Positions 1 through 9,713 of a stretch of DNA of 64,000 bases are shown piece by piece. The notes under the pieces were generated by a model. It was not told the DNA's origin, made no database searches, and saw nothing but the letters and a program-made list of their open reading frames with translations. Each line of letters begins with the position of its first letter. Position 1 is the stretch's first letter. Origin of the DNA: Olsenella sp. Marseille-P4559. GTDB taxonomy: Bacteria; Actinomycetota; Coriobacteriia; Coriobacteriales; Atopobiaceae. The stretch covers positions 1,161,501-1,225,500 of the forward strand of contig NZ_LR027573.1 in assembly GCF_900605015.1 (NCBI RefSeq), read 5' to 3'. The position numbers and the translations under genes were made by a program.

Positions 1-130
1 GCCGACCCATCCAACCCGGCCTCTTCGGTGGCTGATCAACAACCTTTCTGGGTTTATCATGTGCGTTGGCGAAATCGCGCAGATGAATCGCTCACCGAGC
101 AGTGGCGCTGTGATAGAGTCATTACGCTAC

Positions 131-204
131 GCGGGTGTAGTTCATCGGTAGAACCGGAGCTTCCCAAGCTTCTGAGGTGGGTTCGACTCCCATCACCCGC
201 TCCA
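131..204 (+). tRNA. tRNA-Gly (CCC)
   Basis: The sequence folds as a cloverleaf with a 7-bp acceptor pair (GCGGGTG with CACCCGC), a GTTCGACTC T-arm and an encoded CCA end (202-204). The anticodon loop TTCCCAA gives anticodon CCC, which reads glycine GGG codons. A terminator hairpin follows directly. Confidence 0.95.
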
Positions 205-211
205 CGCGAGC

Positions 212-247
212 AAACGCGGTCTCCCCATGCGAGGAGGCCGCGTTTTT
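212..247 (+). terminator. Rho-independent terminator of tRNA-Gly
   Basis: A 13-bp inverted repeat with one mismatch (arms 212-224 and 234-246) has a GC-rich stem and ends in a T-run at 243-247, just after the tRNA CCA end. Confidence 0.85.
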
Positions 248-720
248 GGTAAGCTCTCACTGACCCTGCGGGGGTCCCGCCCAGTCCCACCAAGAGTATA
301 AATGACCAGCTCAGGAGCCATTTGCCTTGCCACTTGGCGATGCCCGCGTATGCATACGCCAGAAGTTCAAGCATTGATACAGTATGCCGTGCCCGTTTCC
401 ATGCGACAAGGCATCGAGCCACAGACGGCTTCACCTCGCACGAAATGGACGGTCGAGGCCAACCGAGAACAGGCGGAGACACGAAGAGAGGCCCGAGACC
501 TCCGCCTCTTCTTGTCAGGCCAAAGAAAATTCTCGCTACGAGTTTTGGTCGAGGCAACGTGTAATGCAGGCACCATATCTTCCCAGGTAGATTGAACTGC
601 CTGTCAGGAAGTTGGCAGACGGGTGACGGCTCGCTGTCCGCGCAGCGTCAGAAATGTGCAGGCACTCCACTCTAGTTTTGTTCTCCCGCAATCGATCTGT
701 CGACACATGAAGGAGGACGC
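248..720. other. Intergenic region, no gene recognised
   Basis: This 470-bp gap separates the tRNA terminator from the surface-protein gene. Open frames here overlap each other on both strands and have no convincing ribosome binding site. At 531-549 is a 19-base word around the partial palindrome CTCGCTACGAG that recurs with one mismatch at 46733-46751. The strong ribosome binding site for the next gene lies at about 711-715. Confidence 0.6.
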
Positions 721-3700
721 ATGAAGCCAGGACGACCAAGAAGAGCCAGAGGGGAAGCAAGGTATGGCCACCTGCGACGTGACGCGCCACAGGCAAGGCT
801 CATTGGAGGAGACAAGCTGCGAGGTGGACCGCACGTAGGACCGGGCCACGCTGGGAGGCGCTCGCTGTGGCGGGGCATCGTTGCCATCGTGATGGCAGCC
901 GTACTCGTGATGGGACAGCTGTTCGGAGGAGGGCTCGGCCTGGGTGCAGGCGGACTCGCCCTAGCCCAATCTCCGGCCTCGGGCAATACAAACATTGCGT
1001 ATCTGCATAACCCCGATGGGAGCAGATACATCAGCGACGTTGTTGGCGTCACCCGCCAGCAGGTGGTAGACGAACTCACAGCTCACGAGGGCGATGATTA
1101 CTACCTGGGAACTCCCTACAAGGGCGTCAACGATACGGGCAGCAAGCCGCGCCCAAGAGGAGACTCGGGAGGCTACTCCCCCGGCATGCAGTGCAACGGT
1201 TTTGTCGCATATGTCCTCGACAAGGTAGGGGGCTCCCCATACGAGACCTTCGTGAACACCGATGGTCACAAAGGCAACTGGACTTCGCTGCTTAACTGGT
1301 TTGCCGTCTGCGAGCACAATGACGTAATCTCCTACACCTTCGACTCCAAGGAGGAGATGCTGGCCTCGGGCCTGCTCCAGAAGGGTGACATCGTCTGTGC
1401 CGTCCCATATACTTCTGTGTTTCAGGCAGGAACGGATGCCTACGGCAATACAGCAGACGATCATGTGGGCTTTTTCTGGGGTAGCTCCTCAGGCGATGAT
1501 CTCTTCTGGCACTCCGCACAGAGACCTAATGGCCTGAGTTCCGGCGACACGCTTATCGGCGGCAACCAGATATCTGGAATCACCCCCAAGTGCTTCCCAT
1601 CCTGCTGGGTCCTCTTCCCGCTGGGTCCACCCAACGGCCAGGCAGAGCTCTACAAACAGTCGGCGAACAAGGAGATGGCGCAGGGCAGTGCTAGCTACTC
1701 GCTTGCAGGCGCCTGCTACGGACTCTATTCGGACGAAGCGTGCACGCAGCTGGTGCAGACGGCCAACACCGATGCCAACGGGCACGCTGTCTTCACCGGC
1801 GTCCCCACAGGGGATTACTACGTCCGTGAGGTATACCCCTCGCAGGGCTACCTGCTAGACGAGGGAATCTACAGGGTCAGCGTAAGCTCTGGCACCACCT
1901 CACAGGTGGAGGGAAGCCCCGTCGAAGAGGTTCCCGCAACTGCTCCTGCGGGGGCAATCGTCCAGAAGCTCGATGCGGCAACAGGAGGCATTGCCCAAGG
2001 AAACGCCTCGCTCTCTGGGGCGCAGTTCACCGTACGCTACTACGGGAATGTCACGGGAGACACCTCCGGCACACCACTCCGCACCTGGGTCTTTGCAACG
2101 GACGCGAATGGCGTAGCAACTTACAGCGACTCGCAGCTGGTCTCGGGAGACGCGCTCTTCTCAAACACCCAGGGCGATGCAATCTTCCCGCTTGGCACCT
2201 ATGGAATCCAAGAGACCAAGGCCCCCGAGGGATACGAGCTCACAGACTCCTCCCTGCATGTAGCCACGGTCACGCTTGAAGGCGGCCTAGCCACCTGGAA
2301 GACGCTTGATGGGTGGAACAGCACCAGCGCCGTGAAAGACGTGATGGGGCGCGGTGTCGATGACCAGGTAATTCTCGGCTCGATACGCGTTAACAAGATT
2401 GACCACCAGCTCAAAGAGGGTATCGCACAGGGTGATGCCACGCTGGCGGGCGCCCGATTCCAAGTGCGCAACGTGTCCGATCACGCCGTCTACATCGATG
2501 GAGCCACTCATGGCGTGGGAGAGGTCATCGACGGCTTCGAGTTGGTGACTGACGAGTCCGGCACGGCAACAAGCGAGAAGATCCTTCCCTATGGTACTTA
2601 CGAGCTGCGCGAGATCGCGGCACCAGAAGGCTATGAGCTCAACTCCGAGTGGGTGGGCGTTGCCGTTGTGAGCGACTCCGATGAGCCCGCAAGTGCCGGC
2701 ACGGTGGACGAGAACATCGAGACACCGCCAACGCCACCGCTCACAAAGGTGGATGTCAGCCTTGGTTCAGAAGGCCCCCAAGGGGACGCCACCTTCGAGG
2801 GGGCCGAGGTGAGCATCACCAACGCGTCCGTGGGGCCCGTCATGTATGGCGAGAAGACCTTCGGGCCGGGCGAGGCGGTCTGCACGCTCACGGCCAACGC
2901 TGAGGGCACATTCCCCAGCGTCGAGCTTCCGTACGGCACCTATGTCCTAAAGGAGACCAAAACGCCCAAGGGCTACATTCTCAACGATGGCTGGACCAAG
3001 ACGATTGTGCTTCACGCCAACGGCCAGACCCGAATAGAGCTGCCTGATACGCCCATATCCGGCGGCGTTGCTGTCGACAAGATTGACCACGAGCTCTCAA
3101 GCGCCAGCCCCCAAGGGGACGCCTCGCTCGAGGGAGCGCACTTCCAAATCACGAACGAGTCCGCACATCCCGTGGTTATAGCCGGCGAGAGATACGAGCC
3201 CGGAGAGGCCATTACGGGCATTGACCTTGTGACGGATGTCCACGGCCACGCAACCACAACGTCTCACCAGCTGCCTTACGGACGCTATTCCATACGTGAG
3301 GTCTCTGCCCCATCAGGCTACCTACTCAACACAGACTGGCAGGCCGAGGTAACCATCGGCGAGGATGGGACGGTGGTCTCCGCCCAAGCACCCGTGGATG
3401 ACCATGTTGTCCGCGGTGGTGTCTGCATTGGCAAGGTTGACAGAGAAACGCTAGGGCATGCACCACTTGGCTCGGCAACGCTTGCAGGGGCAACGTTTAC
3501 GGTAACGAATGTGTCTGCCCGGCCCGTCCTGGTTGACGGGACAACAGTCAATCCCGGAGAGGTTGCCCTCACGCTGACGGCAGACGAGAGCGGCATAGCA
3601 TCCACCGGCGCAGATTCCCTCCCATATGGTACCTACACAGTCCGCGAGTCATCTGCTCCCCAGGGGTATCTCTTGGACAGCGAGGCCGTACTTTGGTCTG

Positions 3701-4746
3701 TCACATTCCAGGTTGTCGACAGCGGTTCCATCATCGACCTCTCACAAGCAGATAAGGCCGTGCACGACCAGGTAGGGCGTACCGACATCCGCTTTGTGAA
3801 ACGTGATGAGAGAACACAGGAACCCATGGCAAACGTTGCATTTCTCATCACCAGCGCCACCACGGGCGAGCAACATGTTATCGCAACGGATGAGAACGGC
3901 ATCTTTGACTCATCCGTCTATGCCTCCGAGCAACGCACGAATGCGAACGATGCCGCGCTGAGTGACAACCTGCCTCAGCCAGCAGTGGACTCCTCCAAGC
4001 TCGATTCCGAGAGCGGCGTCTGGTTTGGCGGTTCTGCCGAAGCCAACCAAGAACCCATCAAGGGCCTTGCGGCACTCCCGTACGACCGCTATCAGGTCCA
4101 GGAGCTGAGGTGCGACGCCAACCAAGGCCGAGCCCTTATCTCGTTTGAACTTACCACCGAGTTCCCTGAGCCTCGCCACAACGAGGTTCTGGACCTTGGC
4201 ACCATTGACAACCGGGAAGAGCGTGGGCCGTCCATCCAGACAACAGCAACAGACGAGAAAACCGGAACGCATGAGGGTTCAACGCAAGACACCACCGGCA
4301 TCGTTGACGTTGTTGCCTATGAGGGGTTGGTTCCCGGCAGCGACTACGAGCTCAAGGGCACGCTCGTAGACGCGGAGGGCGGCGAGCCAATCTGTGACTC
4401 CAATGGCGAGGCCATTACCGCGACGCAGCAGTTTATCCCAACCCAGGCTGATGGCTTCATAGCCATGCCATTCGAGACCGATGGCTCCGTTTTCGTGGGC
4501 AGGAAGGTCATTGTCTTCGAATCCCTCTGTCGCGGTGGTCAGGAGGTCGCAACCCACAAGGACCTTTCCGCGGCAAGCCAGATGGTCAGTTACAGACATG
4601 ACGAGCCACTCGCGGAAGAAGGTCGTTTTGATCGAAGTGGCACGCCGGGCACCGGCGACGCAACGACGCAGACTGCTATGGGAGTCTGTGCGGCACTTGG
4701 TTGTGTTGGACTAATCCTTGGGCTTTGGCACAGGGAGATTGCGTAA
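721..4746 (+). CDS. Secreted surface protein: NlpC/P60-like domain, SpaA-like repeats, VaFE domain
   Basis: The protein has 1341 residues. A long basic N-terminus (about 1-48) leads to a hydrophobic segment (about 52-82) that ends in an Ala-Leu-Ala export signal. Residues about 105-300 resemble an NlpC/P60 cysteine peptidase or amidase, with Cys158 in QCNGF, His248 in DDHVGF and His264 as possible catalytic residues. About seven prealbumin/SpaA-like beta domains follow, each ending in a PYGTY-type strand with a KE(T)xAPxGY-like motif. Such domains often form Lys-Asn/Asp isopeptide bonds. A VaFE-type domain (about 1175-1300) comes before a C-terminal hydrophobic helix. The sorting-like motif is TPGTGD, not LPxTG, and the tail is short (WHREIA). 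The start is set by GGAGG at 711-715. It is likely a cell-surface adhesin or stalk with peptidoglycan hydrolase capacity. No sortase gene is nearby. Confidence 0.85.
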   Translation: MKPGRPRRARGEARYGHLRRDAPQARLIGGDKLRGGPHVGPGHAGRRSLWRGIVAIVMAAVLVMGQLFGGGLGLGAGGLALAQSPASGNTNIAYLHNPDGSRYISDVVGVTRQQVVDELTAHEGDDYYLGTPYKGVNDTGSKPRPRGDSGGYSPGMQCNGFVAYVLDKVGGSPYETFVNTDGHKGNWTSLLNWFAVCEHNDVISYTFDSKEEMLASGLLQKGDIVCAVPYTSVFQAGTDAYGNTADDHVGFFWGSSSGDDLFWHSAQRPNGLSSGDTLIGGNQISGITPKCFPSCWVLFPLGPPNGQAELYKQSANKEMAQGSASYSLAGACYGLYSDEACTQLVQTANTDANGHAVFTGVPTGDYYVREVYPSQGYLLDEGIYRVSVSSGTTSQVEGSPVEEVPATAPAGAIVQKLDAATGGIAQGNASLSGAQFTVRYYGNVTGDTSGTPLRTWVFATDANGVATYSDSQLVSGDALFSNTQGDAIFPLGTYGIQETKAPEGYELTDSSLHVATVTLEGGLATWKTLDGWNSTSAVKDVMGRGVDDQVILGSIRVNKIDHQLKEGIAQGDATLAGARFQVRNVSDHAVYIDGATHGVGEVIDGFELVTDESGTATSEKILPYGTYELREIAAPEGYELNSEWVGVAVVSDSDEPASAGTVDENIETPPTPPLTKVDVSLGSEGPQGDATFEGAEVSITNASVGPVMYGEKTFGPGEAVCTLTANAEGTFPSVELPYGTYVLKETKTPKGYILNDGWTKTIVLHANGQTRIELPDTPISGGVAVDKIDHELSSASPQGDASLEGAHFQITNESAHPVVIAGERYEPGEAITGIDLVTDVHGHATTTSHQLPYGRYSIREVSAPSGYLLNTDWQAEVTIGEDGTVVSAQAPVDDHVVRGGVCIGKVDRETLGHAPLGSATLAGATFTVTNVSARPVLVDGTTVNPGEVALTLTADESGIASTGADSLPYGTYTVRESSAPQGYLLDSEAVLWSVTFQVVDSGSIIDLSQADKAVHDQVGRTDIRFVKRDERTQEPMANVAFLITSATTGEQHVIATDENGIFDSSVYASEQRTNANDAALSDNLPQPAVDSSKLDSESGVWFGGSAEANQEPIKGLAALPYDRYQVQELRCDANQGRALISFELTTEFPEPRHNEVLDLGTIDNREERGPSIQTTATDEKTGTHEGSTQDTTGIVDVVAYEGLVPGSDYELKGTLVDAEGGEPICDSNGEAITATQQFIPTQADGFIAMPFETDGSVFVGRKVIVFESLCRGGQEVATHKDLSAASQMVSYRHDEPLAEEGRFDRSGTPGTGDATTQTAMGVCAALGCVGLILGLWHREIA

Positions 4747-4775
4747 GGCTCGTCCCAACGCACCAACAGCAGAAA

Positions 4776-4803
4776 GAGGGGGCTGACAATGGCCGGCCCC
4801 CTC
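4776..4803 (+). terminator. Candidate hairpin between convergent genes
   Basis: GAGGGGGC (4776-4783) pairs with GCCCCCTC (4796-4803) across a 12-nt loop. It lies between the converging surface-protein and M28-like genes. No T-run follows on the plus strand, so its role in termination is tentative. Confidence 0.4.
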
Positions 4804-4838
4804 GGGACTACAAGCGCAATGTTTTGCTCTGCGGAGGA

Positions 4839-7406
4839 CTACGAGCGGCGAATCATCTCGGTGACAAGCTCGGCAACCGAAGCGGCCTGATCCCCATCAA
4901 CGTTCTCCGGAACATCCTGCTCGGTACGAGAGAGCGCGGGAAGCCCATTGTCCCCTAGGCCCATAACCGTTACTGCGCGTACGGAAGCACGCATGGCGAC
5001 AGAGGCGTCCGTATCGACCCAGTCGAACGCCTGTGTCTTCAGGTCCATGTTGAGGTCGGATGCCGTACCAGAGAGAAGCCTGAGGAGCCTTCTGTCCGCA
5101 CGGCGCGTGGGCTCGAACCCCTCGTGAGTCAGAAGCGAGAGGTCGCCCGCACCCACGCAGTCGAGGTTCACAAGGAAGGCACCACGAATGGCGGAACGGT
5201 GCTCGGTCAGGAAGGAGCGCATCCCCGCATGGTCAAGGTCGGAGGCACCGAGGGCAACAAACCAGATGTCGTGGCAAACGAGCTCGTCGTCACCCATGTG
5301 GAGCACGGCCGCGCGGAGGTCGTCCTCGGTAGGAACGTCAGCGGAATCAACATCGGGTCCCACCTGCTGTCCCTCAGAATAGTCGGCTGGATTCACGGAC
5401 TCGCCGGGCGCAATGTTTGCAGGGGTATCGGTGAGAGGCTCTCCGGCCACAGGCGCGCCCTCGTACGAGGCGTCCACGGGTTCGGTAGGCGCGTCCTGGA
5501 CCAGACGCAGGCCGCTTCTGGTGGTAGCCCCACCCTTCCAGGAACCGGAGTCCGTGTCCTCATCCCAGTTCTCGGGATCATCCCTCAGCCAGTTGCTCTC
5601 GCGCGTCGCCTGACCGCGGGAACGCCTAGCATCACCCTTTTTCATGCGGTTAAAGAAGCTGAAGTGGTGCTTCTCGGGCTCACGCTCTGGCTCGGCCTCA
5701 GGCGTCGCAAAGTCATCTGTGCCGATTACGCCCAAGCTGTCCTGTCGCTCGTTGGCAACGTCTTGCATCGGCGCTGCCTCAGAGGGGGCGGGAGTGATCA
5801 CAGGCACATCTGTATCGTCCATGCCGCCACGAATGCGCTGGGCATTCCTGGCGTCTGCGTCACTCAGGAGATTACCCATGCTCCTTCTGGATGGCGTAGC
5901 CGCGGGGTGAGAGGGAGCAAGCTGGGTGGCGTCGGGGTCAGCCGCAAGGGGGTCTGTTGCCTGAGACGGGTCCGGAAGATCGAAAAGCGCCGCACGACGC
6001 GCCACATCGGACACCTGTGGCTTGAAGTCCGACTTGCCCCAGTTGGGATCATCGGGCTTCTCTGGGCGCTTCCGCGGTGTTGGAGTCGTCGGCTTTGTAG
6101 AGTCGAGGTCATCATCGGGCGTGGCGGTGAGGCCAGAGTCGTCCTTCTCGCCAACACCATGACTCTCGAAGCGACTGAACATGCTCGCAAGCCTCTTGCG
6201 ATCAAAGAAGCGCGGCTTTGCGGGGACGGTGGCATCAGGGTCAACCGCCACAGGCTCCTCTGTAGTCACGTCGGCATCAGCCGAAGGAGCGGACGCGGCA
6301 TCCGTCGCTGTGGCTAGGGCGGCGTCCTTCGCACGCGCGGGTACGGGTTTGGGCAGCCCCTCAGTCGAGTCACCAGCACTTGCCTCGGCCTCTGCATCAA
6401 TTCGCACGCCAACGTTAGACGGATTGCCCGGAAGCTCGCTCGTCTCGTCGGCATCGATGGAAGAGGCCCTCATGTTCTTGGAAGAGTCGACATACTCGAT
6501 CTTGCAGTCGGCGGAAAGGATGCCAAGGGCGGCAATCGCGTCCTTGCCATGGCGAACGCCAACGACTTCCTCGGGCTGCGGTGCCGGCGCGGGAGCCGGA
6601 GCAGGCTCCTCCTCAGCCTGGGCCCCTTCACGCTCGTCGTGCTGCTGCCCTCTCTCAATGGCCCGCCGAGAGATGGGCTTCTTGCCGGAGGGTCGCACGT
6701 TGTCGAGGATGCCGAGAAGCGCCGCGACCGAAGACTTGTTGTCGTTGGAGCCCAACGAGCAGCGCGAGAACTTCTGGTAGATTCCGTCGGCGCCAAGCGC
6801 AGCAAGGGGGATGGCGAGAAGAATGCCAGCTACCCATAGGATCGAGCGGAACGGCGACGGCAAGAAGGTGGCCATTTGGAGCAGCGCGCAAAGGGCCACA
6901 GCAGGAACCAGCCACTTGAGTGCCTTGCGGCACATGGGAACATAGCGAGAGACTGGGCTGCCGTACAGGAAGCTGTCGTGGGGGGAGTCATAGTGGGCAA
7001 CCACAACGATAGGCCTGTTGCCCTTGGCGACAAGCTCACCCGTTGCGTGGTGCACAGCCACAACGTTCTGGCTGCGGGCGGCAGGGCCAAGCTTGGAGAG
7101 GAAGCCGCCACCAATGCCGAGCACCTCAAGGACAAGCAGGACGGCGGGAACAAGCGCCAGGGCCACGCCGAGACCAGAGATTCCCGTACCCGAGAGCACA
7201 ACGCCTACAAACATGAGCACGAGAAGGACGCACCTCACAGGGCGGCCGAGGCCGGGTGCGTCAAACTCTTCAACGCTCACGTCCACATCATGCTGTCGCA
7301 TGAGGTCGGCGATGGTCTGGGCGGCCTGGAGCTCTTCCTGGCTGTTAGCCGGAGAGATGCCAATCTGGTCCTCCAGGTAGTCCATATAGTCATGTGTCAT
7401 GGCCAT
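4839..7406 (-). CDS. M28-family peptidase-like membrane protein with large disordered insert
   Basis: The start at 7406 (MAMTHDY) is chosen because GGAGGG lies about 9 nt upstream, giving 855 residues. Two hydrophobic segments occur at about 58-100 and a further pair at about 164-207. The zinc-aminopeptidase landmarks AHYDSP (His138, Asp140) and GSNDN (Asp222) are present. An acidic, Pro/Ala-rich low-complexity insert of about 430 residues (roughly 265-695) then interrupts the fold, which resumes with FVALGASDLDHAG and VNLDCVG. Where active M28 enzymes carry Glu-Glu, this protein has Ser-Asp, and the last His ligand seems replaced (LSRTEQD). It may therefore be non-catalytic. It is probably membrane-bound with its domain at the surface. 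Family assignment is good; enzymatic activity is doubtful. Confidence 0.75.
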   Translation of the reverse strand: MAMTHDYMDYLEDQIGISPANSQEELQAAQTIADLMRQHDVDVSVEEFDAPGLGRPVRCVLLVLMFVGVVLSGTGISGLGVALALVPAVLLVLEVLGIGGGFLSKLGPAARSQNVVAVHHATGELVAKGNRPIVVVAHYDSPHDSFLYGSPVSRYVPMCRKALKWLVPAVALCALLQMATFLPSPFRSILWVAGILLAIPLAALGADGIYQKFSRCSLGSNDNKSSVAALLGILDNVRPSGKKPISRRAIERGQQHDEREGAQAEEEPAPAPAPAPQPEEVVGVRHGKDAIAALGILSADCKIEYVDSSKNMRASSIDADETSELPGNPSNVGVRIDAEAEASAGDSTEGLPKPVPARAKDAALATATDAASAPSADADVTTEEPVAVDPDATVPAKPRFFDRKRLASMFSRFESHGVGEKDDSGLTATPDDDLDSTKPTTPTPRKRPEKPDDPNWGKSDFKPQVSDVARRAALFDLPDPSQATDPLAADPDATQLAPSHPAATPSRRSMGNLLSDADARNAQRIRGGMDDTDVPVITPAPSEAAPMQDVANERQDSLGVIGTDDFATPEAEPEREPEKHHFSFFNRMKKGDARRSRGQATRESNWLRDDPENWDEDTDSGSWKGGATTRSGLRLVQDAPTEPVDASYEGAPVAGEPLTDTPANIAPGESVNPADYSEGQQVGPDVDSADVPTEDDLRAAVLHMGDDELVCHDIWFVALGASDLDHAGMRSFLTEHRSAIRGAFLVNLDCVGAGDLSLLTHEGFEPTRRADRRLLRLLSGTASDLNMDLKTQAFDWVDTDASVAMRASVRAVTVMGLGDNGLPALSRTEQDVPENVDGDQAASVAELVTEMIRRS

Positions 7407-7592
7407 ACTGTACGCCCTCCGCTGGTCACGCGACCTACAGGGCCGCGAGAATGCGCATATACCTTGACGAGTATACGTCTTGGAGGGCCCAAATATCACC
7501 CCGGACCTCGCTGGGCGGCCTTTTGCACGCTAATCCCCCCACAACGAACGCATATGCAAGGCCGTTTTCTGCAATACGCTATTCCCGCCAGT

Positions 7593-7694
7593 CTCTTCAC
7601 GCACCAGCCACCCCCGGCCTCGCCCGTTCGGCTATTGTCTAGACTCTTCACGCACCAGCCACCCCCGGCCTCGCCCGTTCGGCTATTGTCTAGA
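7593..7694. repeat. Perfect 51-bp tandem duplication
   Basis: Two identical head-to-tail 51-bp units (7593-7643 and 7644-7694) each start CTCTTCACGC and end TTGTCTAGA. They lie between the divergently transcribed M28-like gene and the WYL regulator pair, ending about 55 bp before the first WYL start. The rest of the 7407-7749 gap shows no gene. The identity of the units indicates a recent duplication, possibly of a promoter or operator segment. Confidence 0.9.
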
Positions 7695-7749
7695 CCAAGC
7701 GGCGCGCAGCCCGCAATATGGATCGCGGAACCTGCAGGCAGCTACCGCG

Positions 7750-8757
7750 ATGAGACGCGAGGGAGCCAGGTTGGAAGAGAAAAACGACTTTGCGGAACTC
7801 TCGAGGGATGACGAGAAGGCCAGAAGGATCGCTTCGCTCGCCCTTGCCTTCATGAGCTCGGACACCATAAGCGACGAGACCATCCGGCGCTCATTCTATC
7901 CAGACTTGGAGAAGACGAGCTCGTACCGCACGGCATTCCGTCGCGACCGGGTCGCGCTCGCCGAGTGTGGCATCGTGGTCGCTCGCGTGGATGGTGCAGA
8001 AACACTTTGGCATGTGGACAGCACATCGTTTGTCGAGAGCACCGAGCTCTCGGAGGAGGACGCCGTGGCGTTAGACGTCGCCTGTCTCCCGCTTGTCGAT
8101 GACCCAGACTTCCCCTACGGCGCCGATCTCCGCATCGCCCTCTCCAAAATCGACACGTCCTTCGACTACCCGGCTTCGGTCTCGCTGCCCGTCGAGAAGA
8201 GACTGCCAAGCCGCCAGCTCACGACCCTGCGAGAATGCAGCCTTTCAGGACACGCAGCCCGCATCGACTACAGGCGTGCGGATGGGAAGACTGTTCAGCG
8301 AATGGTAGCCCCTTATGGCCTCTTTGGGATGCGCGGGCACCTGTACATGGTTGCGGCATCCGTTGATGAGGCGGCCCAGGTTATCGATGGCTCAACGCGC
8401 ACCTACCGTATCGACAGGGTTCGGCGCGCGACGGAGGATCCTTCGGTACCCTTCGTGGTTCCGGAGGACTTTGACGTTCGGGACTGGCGAAAGCTCCCCT
8501 TCCAGCTTGGGGCGATGTCGTGCGAAGCCGTATTCACCGTGCCGAAGCAGGCGGTGGCAGAGTTCTCGCAGGCTGCTCGGGGCAAAGGCACGTTCGAGTG
8601 CGTCGCGGACACGCGCGGCATCGTAACATGGCGCGTTGAGGTGAGCAGCGTCGGGGATGCAGCGTCATGGGCGATAGCGGAGGACGTCACGCCGCTCTCG
8701 CCACCAGAGCTTGTCTCGGCCTGGCGCTCGAAGCTTGAGGAGGTTGCACATGGCTAA
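7750..8757 (+). CDS. WYL-domain transcriptional regulator, PafB/PafC-like (first of pair)
   Basis: The protein has 335 residues. An N-terminal winged-helix region (about 25-85) is followed by a WYL domain (about 165-250, with HLYMVAAS near 197-204) and a C-terminal WCX extension. In actinobacteria, paired WYL regulators of this type (PafBC) activate a LexA-independent DNA-damage response; that role is transferred from the family. The stop overlaps the next gene by 8 nt, so the two are co-transcribed and probably form a heterodimer. The ATG at 7750 has a weak ribosome binding site. A TTG at 7774 preceded by GAGGGAG is an alternative start. Confidence 0.8.
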   Translation: MRREGARLEEKNDFAELSRDDEKARRIASLALAFMSSDTISDETIRRSFYPDLEKTSSYRTAFRRDRVALAECGIVVARVDGAETLWHVDSTSFVESTELSEEDAVALDVACLPLVDDPDFPYGADLRIALSKIDTSFDYPASVSLPVEKRLPSRQLTTLRECSLSGHAARIDYRRADGKTVQRMVAPYGLFGMRGHLYMVAASVDEAAQVIDGSTRTYRIDRVRRATEDPSVPFVVPEDFDVRDWRKLPFQLGAMSCEAVFTVPKQAVAEFSQAARGKGTFECVADTRGIVTWRVEVSSVGDAASWAIAEDVTPLSPPELVSAWRSKLEEVAHG

Positions 8758-9703
8758 CCGCAGGCAGGGGGCCGGCCGCAAGGGAGGCTTGCAGGAGGCC
8801 CGAGAGCTGGTGGCCATCATATCCTCTCTGGATGGCACCGGAGACAGCCTGGACGTCGCAGCCATTGCCGGCCGTTTGGGCATAAGCGAGCAGGACGCCC
8901 GTCATCGCATGGAGCTCATTCTCTCTGCAAGTAGTGAGGGAGCAGCGGTGCTTCCCCTCTCGATGGACGATGCCAACAAGCGTCTCATCCTCGAAGGCGG
9001 GTCCGGGAGCCATGCAAGGAGGCTCCGTCTCACCAGGTCGGAGACCGTCGCGGTTCAGGCAGCCCTCAACCAGATGGGCATCCCTGCAGATGCGCCGCTA
9101 CGCCAGAAGGTAGCCGCCTCCCTCGCGCCTTCAGACCCCGATGACGCTCTCGTTGTCCATACCCCTGACACGAACGCAAACGTCCCCAAAGCCTCAGGTT
9201 CCATGTGCGTGGCAGAGGCCATTCTCCTGTGCTCAAAGGCAATAGCCCAGCTCGGCATGCTCGACTTCTCATACCAGGGCACAGCTGACAAGGAACCCCG
9301 TCGCCGCCACGTTGACCCCCGTGGTCTTCGCAACACCGATTTTACCTGGTACCTTGATGCCTATGATCCCTCCCGCCAAGGCGACCGCCTCTTCCGCCTG
9401 GACCGCATGGCAGACATACACATTGTCCCTGCCGAGGAGGTTTCTCCCGAGCCGCAAGAGAGCAGTAGCGCCCGTATGGTGCGTCTTGCCTTTCGCGATA
9501 GACACTACCTCGACCTTCTCGCCTGGCCTGGTCTGCGCATCGACCGAGACGAAGGTTCCGTCATCCACGCGCGGATTCCCTACTACGGCGGAGAATGGCT
9601 GCCCCGACGCGTCGCCGCGTGCGCGGGAACGGTAACAACGAGCGATGGCGAGGTAAACACCCTCGTCATCGCCTATGCACGTCGCAAGCTAAACGAACCG
9701 TAG
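8750..9703 (+). CDS. WYL-domain transcriptional regulator, PafB/PafC-like (second of pair)
   Basis: The start ATG at 8750 is set by GAGGAGG just upstream and overlaps the previous stop, giving 317 residues. A basic N-terminus (NRRQGAGRKGG) leads into an HTH segment (about 20-60). A WYL-type domain follows (about 155-235; LDFSYQG and the sequence around TWYLDAYDP are typical), then a C-terminal extension. It lies tail-to-tail with the DinG-like helicase gene. The tandem, overlapping arrangement is characteristic of PafB-PafC pairs. Ligand and target promoters cannot be read from the sequence. Confidence 0.8.
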   Translation: MANRRQGAGRKGGLQEARELVAIISSLDGTGDSLDVAAIAGRLGISEQDARHRMELILSASSEGAAVLPLSMDDANKRLILEGGSGSHARRLRLTRSETVAVQAALNQMGIPADAPLRQKVAASLAPSDPDDALVVHTPDTNANVPKASGSMCVAEAILLCSKAIAQLGMLDFSYQGTADKEPRRRHVDPRGLRNTDFTWYLDAYDPSRQGDRLFRLDRMADIHIVPAEEVSPEPQESSSARMVRLAFRDRHYLDLLAWPGLRIDRDEGSVIHARIPYYGGEWLPRRVAACAGTVTTSDGEVNTLVIAYARRKLNEP

Positions 9704-9713
9704 CCACCGTCTC

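Noticed and set aside
5124-6317. A 397-codon plus-strand frame opposite the M28-like gene
   Set aside because: It mirrors the disordered acidic insert; the product is Arg/Gly-rich and unlike any family.
6876-7811. A plus-strand frame with a repeated Pro/Arg segment
   Set aside because: The protein repeat is only the translation of the 51-bp DNA duplication, and the frame overlaps the start of the WYL gene and the end of the antisense M28-like gene.
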